DNA of 64,000 bases from positions 496,001 through 560,000 of the forward strand of contig NZ_CP108106.1 of the NCBI RefSeq assembly GCF_041435195.1. Direction: 5' to 3'. Below the pieces are notes generated by a model. It made no database searches. It was not told the origin of the DNA and saw only the letters and a list, made by a program, of their open reading frames with translations. This stretch comes from Streptomyces sp. NBC_00224 (lineage in GTDB: Bacteria; Actinomycetota; Actinomycetes; Streptomycetales; Streptomycetaceae). Position numbers and translations under genes: made by a program. Within the stretch, counting starts at the first letter, position 1, and every line of letters starts with the position of its first letter. Positions 59,240 to 64,000 of this stretch are shown here, in pieces.

Positions 59240-59824
59240 ATGCCCTCTGTCAGACGCGCAGCCATCGTCATCGCCTCGTTGAGCATGGCCCTCGTCGGGA
59301 CCACTGCCACCGCCCAGGCGACGCCCAAGACCAAGGCCGGCTCCCACTGCGTCGCCAACGTCACTACGCACAAGACCACGTGCTACGACAGCTTTCGCGA
59401 CGTGATCGCCGCAGCGACCGGCGGCCGGGTCACCGACGCTCCGGCGACCCCGGAGCAGGCCGCGAAGGACAAGAAGTTCCTCGCCGAACTCAACGCCCCG
59501 GCCACCTCCCCTGCCGGCGCTCGGACCGCCGGCGCCGTGAACAAGGTCGTGGGCGCCATCCTCTACGAAGACTGGAACTACGGCGGCGCGTCCCTCACGC
59601 TGACGATCCCCGCACCGTGCGAGAACGACGGGCAGTGGGACTGGCAGTATGACACCCTCGACGACTGGAACGACAGTGTCAGCTCCCTGATCCCCGCGAA
59701 CAACTGCTGGGTCGCGCTGTCCTCGGACATCTACCACAGCGGCACGCAGCAGGAGTACCACACCGCCACGCCCTACGTCGGCGACGCGATGAACGACCGA
59801 GCCAGCTCGGTCAGCCTCCTGTAG
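59240..59824 (+). CDS. Secreted beta/gamma-crystallin-like protein
   Basis: 194 residues; ATG 59240 has AGGAGAG upstream. Signal peptide AAIVIASLSMALVGTTATA. After a helical pro-region (~30-95), the C-terminal ~95 residues have a Greek-key crystallin layout: ILYEDWNYGGASLTLTIPA, then WNDSVSSLIPANNCWVALSS and a second half YHSGTQQEYHTATPYVGDAM ending NDRASSVSLL. The motif WNDSVSS/DRASSVS (D/N-x-x-S-S) is the calcium-binding signature of the family. Several Streptomyces proteins of this type are secreted inhibitors or binding proteins; exact role unknown. Confidence 0.82.
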   Translation: MPSVRRAAIVIASLSMALVGTTATAQATPKTKAGSHCVANVTTHKTTCYDSFRDVIAAATGGRVTDAPATPEQAAKDKKFLAELNAPATSPAGARTAGAVNKVVGAILYEDWNYGGASLTLTIPAPCENDGQWDWQYDTLDDWNDSVSSLIPANNCWVALSSDIYHSGTQQEYHTATPYVGDAMNDRASSVSLL

Positions 59825-60363
59825 CGCGCGCCGAGCCCCGGCGCCGGGGCCATCACCGACCTGGAGATGTCGAAGCGGATGCGCTGAGCTGCCGGCGTGG
59901 TCCAGCCGGACCGCGGCGGCGTGGATCCGGTCGCCGCTCCAGGTCGGACGCTCGGGCCCGCTCCGGCGAGATCCGCTCACGCCGACGTGCGGCCCGGTGC
60001 CCAGCGGCCGGGTGCCGGGCCGGTCGGGCCGGTCGGCGGGCGGCTACCTGAGCTCGTACGAGGGCTCGCGCCGATACTCCGTGTCAGCGTCGTCCCAGGC
60101 CCCTGTCGGCGAGCCACCCGACCACATCCACGTTGCTACAGGCGGCGCGGGACCGGCATACGGGCTCTCCCCCGTGCGGCGCGTACCGGGGCGGTGGCGC
60201 TGGGAAGGTGGCGGGGCGACGGGTCGGCCAGGCCTCTCCCTGCTCGCCGAGCCGTTCCCGGAGCAGGGGCCGCCGCTTCCAGGACCCTGCTCGACATCGT
60301 CGGCAACTGACCAGCTGGCGAACTCATTAGAGGCAGTCATAGACGCCATGACAGCATGCGGCC
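59825..60363. other. Intergenic, nothing recognised
   Basis: About 540 bases after the crystallin-like gene. A minus-strand frame ending at 60044 (TWMWSGGSPTGAWDDADTEY) looks mildly protein-like but lacks start and relatives. Nothing else. Confidence 0.35.
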
Positions 60364-60864
60364 ATGCGATCCGATGTCACGCTCCGCCCCCTTGACCGGA
60401 CTCTCCTCGCGGAATTGCTGCATGCCGCAGTCGAGGATGCCGATCCGCTTGAGGTGATGCCGCCCGTGGAGGAGCCAGGTGGATGGACGCCGGAGCGTCG
60501 GTCGGCATTCGTGCGCTTCCACGAGTCACGCTCGCTGGCGACAGACCCGGTAGAGACCACTTTTGCCATCGCCGCTTCACGGCGGGTTGTTGGAGCAGCA
60601 CGGCTGTGCCCCGTGGACAAGCAGGCCGGGGCAGCGGAGGTCGGGGTGTGGATCGGACGGTCTCACCGAGGCGTTGGCGTGGGCGGTGCCGTGCTGGAGT
60701 TCCTTTTGAAGCAGGCTCGCACGGAGGGATTCACCTCTGTCTATGTGAGCACGACGCCGGACAACACCGCGGTGCAGACCCTCATGGCCCGTATCGGTGT
60801 GCATCTCGTCCCCGATGGTGAGGAACTCACGGCGTGCGTGAATCTCGCAGCTGACGATCAGTAA
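60364..60864 (+). CDS. GNAT family N-acetyltransferase
   Basis: 166 residues from ATG 60364. Opening TLRPLDRTLLAELLHAAVED, strand VGAARLCPVDKQAGAAEVGV, the acetyl-CoA loop WIGRSHRGVGVGGAVLEFLL (R-x-V-G-V-G), and VYVSTTPDNTAVQTLMARIG. Substrate unknown. A second GNAT gene at 37129-37638 is not closely related. Confidence 0.9.
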   Translation: MRSDVTLRPLDRTLLAELLHAAVEDADPLEVMPPVEEPGGWTPERRSAFVRFHESRSLATDPVETTFAIAASRRVVGAARLCPVDKQAGAAEVGVWIGRSHRGVGVGGAVLEFLLKQARTEGFTSVYVSTTPDNTAVQTLMARIGVHLVPDGEELTACVNLAADDQ

Positions 60865-61060
60865 CTACTTGCTCCAGGCATGCTCAGTTCGTGCCGCATC
60901 CGCCTTTGTGCCGGTGGTGGCGTGCCGCGCCGCCCCCCCCAGCGGGAGGATCGAGATCGTCGGCTGTACGCGGGTATGGCCCGTTGCGGGGCCGCATGCG
61001 TAGGGGCGGGGATCGTCAGCCACAATGGCGGGTCAAGAAAAGAACGATCATGGGGGACGG

Positions 61061-62071
61061 ATGTCAAGGCTGCGCCCAACGGTGCTGATCGGTGCGGTAG
61101 TGCTCGCGCTCGTGGCTGCCGGACTGGTCTGGGGCGTGTGGCTGCGGGACGAGGGCGGGGACGACCTCGCCGACCGCTGCCAAGGCACACTCGCGGTGGA
61201 GGAGGCACGGGCGTACTTCGGCGCAGGAGAGCTCAAAGCACGCGGTCACACCGGTGACTGGGCCGGCCACGAGTCCCAGTGGTGCTCGGTGTGGCCCAAG
61301 GGCGACGACACCGGATCGGTTCTGCGCCTCCAGATCCGTCCCCGGGCCGCCTACCGGGCCAACGGCGCAGGTGACGAGGCGTCCGCGACGCCGATCGGGC
61401 ACGGCTGGAACGGATCCTTCACCGACCGGCACGAGCCGCAGGCAGCCGTACTGGTCGACTGCGCGCCCCTTGCCGGCAAGGGCCTGTACGTCACGGCCGA
61501 GACGACCAAGCCCACCAAGGAGCTCTCGGCCGCTCAGCTCCTCCAAGTCGCCCGCCTCGCCACCGAGACGGCACGCAAGGCGGCAGGCCACTTCTCCTGC
61601 GAGGGCAAGCTGGGCGAACGCCCCGCGAGCGTCGACCGCACGGACTGGGCCCAGCGGCCCGTCGCACAGGCGACAGGCACCTGCGCCGGCGTCGTGGACG
61701 CCCGCGAGGCCGCCCATCTGACGGTCACGACCGTCTCCGAGAAGCCCGCCGGACGCGCGCTCACCGAACAGTGCTCGCTCAAGCGGGGCAAGCTGGGACT
61801 TTTCCACATGACCGCGTACTACGGCCCGTCAGCCGAGCAGGAGATGTACCTCGACGGCCGCTACCCCGGCACCGCGAAGGACGCCTCTACGCGGTCGGTG
61901 GCGTGCAAAGGCGCCATCGGGACCGCGTACTTCAAGCTCGTACGCACCAACGACCGCGCCCCGGACGGAACCTCCGGAGCACACGGCACGAGTGACCCGG
62001 CCGCGCTCAACCACCTGCTGGAGTCCTTCGCCACCGCGTCAGCCCACCGGCACGGCTGCCCCGCCACCTGA
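61061..62071 (+). CDS. Membrane-anchored extracellular protein, unknown
   Basis: 336 residues from ATG 61061 with GGGGGA upstream; an earlier ATG at 61025 is possible. One N-terminal helix (PTVLIGAVVLALVAAGLVWG) then an extracytoplasmic region with two homologous halves: Cys-containing starts (DRCQGTLAVEEARAYFGAG / GTCAGVVDAREAAHLTVTTV), SQWCSVWPKG / TEQCSLKRGK and final VDCAPLAGKG / SVACKGAIGT. Two disulfides per half are likely. This two-lobed layout is common in actinobacterial anchored proteins without known function. Monocistronic. Confidence 0.8.
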   Translation: MSRLRPTVLIGAVVLALVAAGLVWGVWLRDEGGDDLADRCQGTLAVEEARAYFGAGELKARGHTGDWAGHESQWCSVWPKGDDTGSVLRLQIRPRAAYRANGAGDEASATPIGHGWNGSFTDRHEPQAAVLVDCAPLAGKGLYVTAETTKPTKELSAAQLLQVARLATETARKAAGHFSCEGKLGERPASVDRTDWAQRPVAQATGTCAGVVDAREAAHLTVTTVSEKPAGRALTEQCSLKRGKLGLFHMTAYYGPSAEQEMYLDGRYPGTAKDASTRSVACKGAIGTAYFKLVRTNDRAPDGTSGAHGTSDPAALNHLLESFATASAHRHGCPAT

Positions 62072-62379
62072 CCGGGGCACACAGATGTGCTGCCGCAGAG
62101 ACCCCGATCGCTGCCGAGCGCCCCGGCCCCGGAGCGACCCGGTAGGCGCTGGGGTGTCATCCAGGACATCGACCGCTCCTGCGGCGGCACTCTCGACGTG
62201 CAGCCGACGGCGATCACCGAGGCTGACCGCAGGCCACCCCGCCTTCACGACCAACCCCTCCAGCCGCCCAACTGCCCTGCGACGACCAGGACGACCGCCC
62301 TGCAGCCTGACTGCGGAGCCATGGCGGGCGCTGACGTCACAGCCGACCGAGGGCCGCTCATCCACTACGCTGCAGCCTC
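62072..62379. other. Short intergenic gap
   Basis: 308 bases before the 2OG oxygenase gene; no gene, dyad or terminator stood out. Confidence 0.4.
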
Positions 62380-63078
62380 GTGACGCTACTTTCCGTGTCG
62401 AACGGGCGGCTTCGCACCGTTCAACTGGCAGGCGACGCGGCCGCCGCCCTCTTGCGCTCAGAGGGCTACCTGCCGCTGCCAGGCCTGCTGACCACAACAG
62501 GCCTGTCCGTGCTGCGTGAGGACGCGGAGCGCCTGGAACAGGCCGCCCGACGCCGGGACTTCACCATGGCAAGCATGGGCGGCTCTCCACGGCACATGAC
62601 GACCCTCGGCGGCCACGACATCGCCAAGGCGTCAAACCTCGTCCCCGAGTTGTACGCCGACCCGGAGCTCCTGGCGCTCATCTCCGGACTGATCGGGCAG
62701 AGGCCGCTCCCGGTGCCCGACCAGGTGGAACGGCACGTGCTGAACATCCTCCACCGCGAGGGCGACACCCACGGCGCGCACACCGACGACTACCCCTACG
62801 CCCTCGTGATCTTCCTGGAGGCGCCGTCCTCGCCGGAGGACGGCGGGCTGCTGGAGTACGTCTGTGACGCCGCCTCCCTGCGGGACCTCACCGCCGGCCC
62901 CGCGCGCACCGCCCACCACCGCGCCGGCGACGCATACCTGCTGCGCAGCGACACCACCGCGCACCGCGTCACCCCGCTCACCCGCGCCGGAGTGCGGCGT
63001 ACCGTCCTCAACTTCGCCTACACCACGCCTGGTGCCGTCCCGCAGACGACGACGTCGGCGCGCCGCCTGTACGCCTGA
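62380..63078 (+). CDS. 2-oxoglutarate/Fe(II) oxygenase, ArpA/HalD-like
   Basis: 232 residues from GTG 62380. Metal ligands HTD in DTHGAHTDDYPYAL and the distal His in TTAHRVTPLTRAG, with the 2OG-binding Arg in GVRRTVLNFAYTTP. The N-terminal ILxREGYLPLPGL-type start, GSPRHMTTLGGHDI and RHVLNILHREGD text fit the HalD/ArpA-like group, which includes amino-acid halogenases and hydroxylases. In halogenases the acidic metal ligand is Gly/Ala; here Asp is present, so hydroxylation is expected. It precedes an FAD oxidoreductase by 210 bases on the same strand, perhaps one amino-acid-modifying locus. Confidence 0.85.
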   Translation: MTLLSVSNGRLRTVQLAGDAAAALLRSEGYLPLPGLLTTTGLSVLREDAERLEQAARRRDFTMASMGGSPRHMTTLGGHDIAKASNLVPELYADPELLALISGLIGQRPLPVPDQVERHVLNILHREGDTHGAHTDDYPYALVIFLEAPSSPEDGGLLEYVCDAASLRDLTAGPARTAHHRAGDAYLLRSDTTAHRVTPLTRAGVRRTVLNFAYTTPGAVPQTTTSARRLYA

Positions 63079-63288
63079 CGTCCACGGGCCGGCCCGACCG
63101 CCCGAGTTCCGCGGCAACCCCGGCCCGCGTCATCCGGCCGTGCACGCGACAGAATCCGCCAATCCCGCACGGTGAGTGATGTTCCGGCGTTTTCCGGAGA
63201 ACCTCCAGGGCACTGCTCGGCAAGGGACCTTGTCAGACGACGCCCGTGCCCGGTTCGCCAGCGACATCGATCCATGAGGAGCATCGTG

Positions 63289-64000
63289 GTGCGCCACGCC
63301 GAGGTCGCCGTTGTCGGCGCGGGGATGTTCGGTTCCGCGGCGGCCAAGTACCTCAGCCGCGCGGGCGCGGACACCGTCGTGATCGGTCCCGCAGATCCCG
63401 CGTACCGGACGACCGTCCGGCTGCCGGAGTTCGGCGCCCATCAGGACGAGTCCCGGATCGCCCGCTGTCTGGGCTGGGATCGGTTCTGGGGCACCGTGGA
63501 CACGCGCTCGACCGCCCGGTACCGGGACATCGAGGCCGAGTCCGGCATCAGCTTCTTCCACGAGTGCGGTTCTCTCGCGCTGGCGGCGAACTCGCTCGGT
63601 GACCACACCCGGGACATGCTCAGCACCGGGCGGGAGGACGGCGTCGTGGTGGAGCGGCTCTCGGACGCGGAGGTGCGAGGGGAGTTCCCCGAACTGTGCC
63701 CGCCCCCGATCGCCGGCGGTGTCGACGCCCTCCTGGAGCGCAAGAACGCCGGCTACATCAATCCGCGGCGACTGGTGAGGTCCCAGCTGGAGCTGGCGGC
63801 GACAGCGGGGGCACGGCTGCTCCGGGGATCTGTGACCTCCGTAGGCAGGGACGAGAAGACCGGCCTGTGGTGCGTACGCGGGGAAGGCGCCGCCGGCGGC
63901 CCCTTCTGCGTCGGCGCCGAGAAAGTCCTCGTCGCGGCAGGTGCGCTGATCAACCACAACGACGCTCTCCCCCAAGGCCGCCAGCTCGACCTGCAGGTCT
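63289..64000 (+). CDS. FAD-dependent amine/amino-acid oxidoreductase (3' end off window)
   Basis: At least 237 residues; cut by the right edge. GTG 63289 chosen because GAGGAG sits 7 nt upstream; an in-frame ATG at 63274 is an alternative. Dinucleotide-binding start AEVAVVGAGMFGSAAAKYLS, then DTVVIGPADPA, TGA-type second Gly region, PELCPPPIAGGVDALLERKN and LVAAGALINH. The layout is that of the DAO / sarcosine-oxidase family (PF01266), which oxidises amino acids or N-methyl amines. Follows the 2OG oxygenase in the same direction. Confidence 0.88.
   Translation, partial: MRHAEVAVVGAGMFGSAAAKYLSRAGADTVVIGPADPAYRTTVRLPEFGAHQDESRIARCLGWDRFWGTVDTRSTARYRDIEAESGISFFHECGSLALAANSLGDHTRDMLSTGREDGVVVERLSDAEVRGEFPELCPPPIAGGVDALLERKNAGYINPRRLVRSQLELAATAGARLLRGSVTSVGRDEKTGLWCVRGEGAAGGPFCVGAEKVLVAAGALINHNDALPQGRQLDLQV

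Noticed and set aside
1..64000. CRISPR array, rRNA, replication origin or telomere-type palindromes
   Set aside because: None was seen; short repeats found are simple tandem duplications or operator-size dyads.

Overview
The window is high-GC DNA with actinobacterial codon use, GTG starts, AGGAG ribosome sites and many families typical of Streptomyces (ALF repeats, LGFP repeats, DUF6461, MmyB-type XRE regulators, F420-type DDN domains). The mix of secreted proteins, single-gene regulators with efflux pumps, and at least a dozen decayed insertion sequences fits an accessory arm of a Streptomyces-like linear chromosome rather than the conserved core. No intact insertion sequence, CRISPR array, rRNA or origin was seen. 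One tRNA, initiator tRNA-Met, lies at 40611-40684 (minus).

Layout. 1-7841: minus-strand cluster of secreted proteins, comprising a giant ALF/coiled-coil protein cut by the left edge, a second ALF-like protein, two ricin-type lectins and an ALF+AbfB protein. 7842-9766: gene-poor. 9767-13140: LCM-type methyltransferase, a frameshifted secreted protein and an LGFP-repeat protein. 14112-20319: isoprenoid-type locus with a polyprenyl diphosphate synthase, an ABC exporter pair, an MpaB/rubber-oxygenase-family protein, a divergent SDR-DDN fusion and an unknown membrane protein. 20380-25414: YdcF protein, an IS630 copy with two frameshifts, a GTGA-coupled gene pair, a DUF6461 pseudogene and another IS630 relic. 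25535-32416: NTF2-like protein, MarR/MFS pair, secreted repeat protein, IS1182 relic and a lipase with TIG domains. 32640-39321: ISL3 relic, MMPL transporter, P450, GNAT, PhzF and DUF2568 genes. 39555-40684: IS5 and IS21 relics ending at tRNA-fMet. 40821-48886: a small gene with an amber codon, SixA phosphatase, SGNH hydrolase, LysR/inositol-phosphatase/NADP-oxidoreductase group and an SDR/XRE divergent pair. 49155-53185: VOC relic, MFS/TetR pair and an unknown 354-aa protein. 53896-55825: EACC1 plus caspase, a probable conflict system. 56907-64000: hypothetical, DUF4097 lipoprotein, recombinase and ISKra4 relics, crystallin-like secreted protein, GNAT, membrane-anchored protein, and a 2OG-Fe(II) oxygenase followed by an FAD oxidoreductase that runs off the right edge.

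The best candidates for little-described biology are the isoprenoid locus (a chain-making enzyme beside a chain-cleaving-type oxygenase, no recognisable cyclase, an unknown membrane protein), the EACC1-caspase pair (overlapping genes, a canonical EF-hand-like loop inside the protease), and the ALF/lectin secreted cluster. All function calls come from reading translated sequence and remembered family signatures; no search was run.
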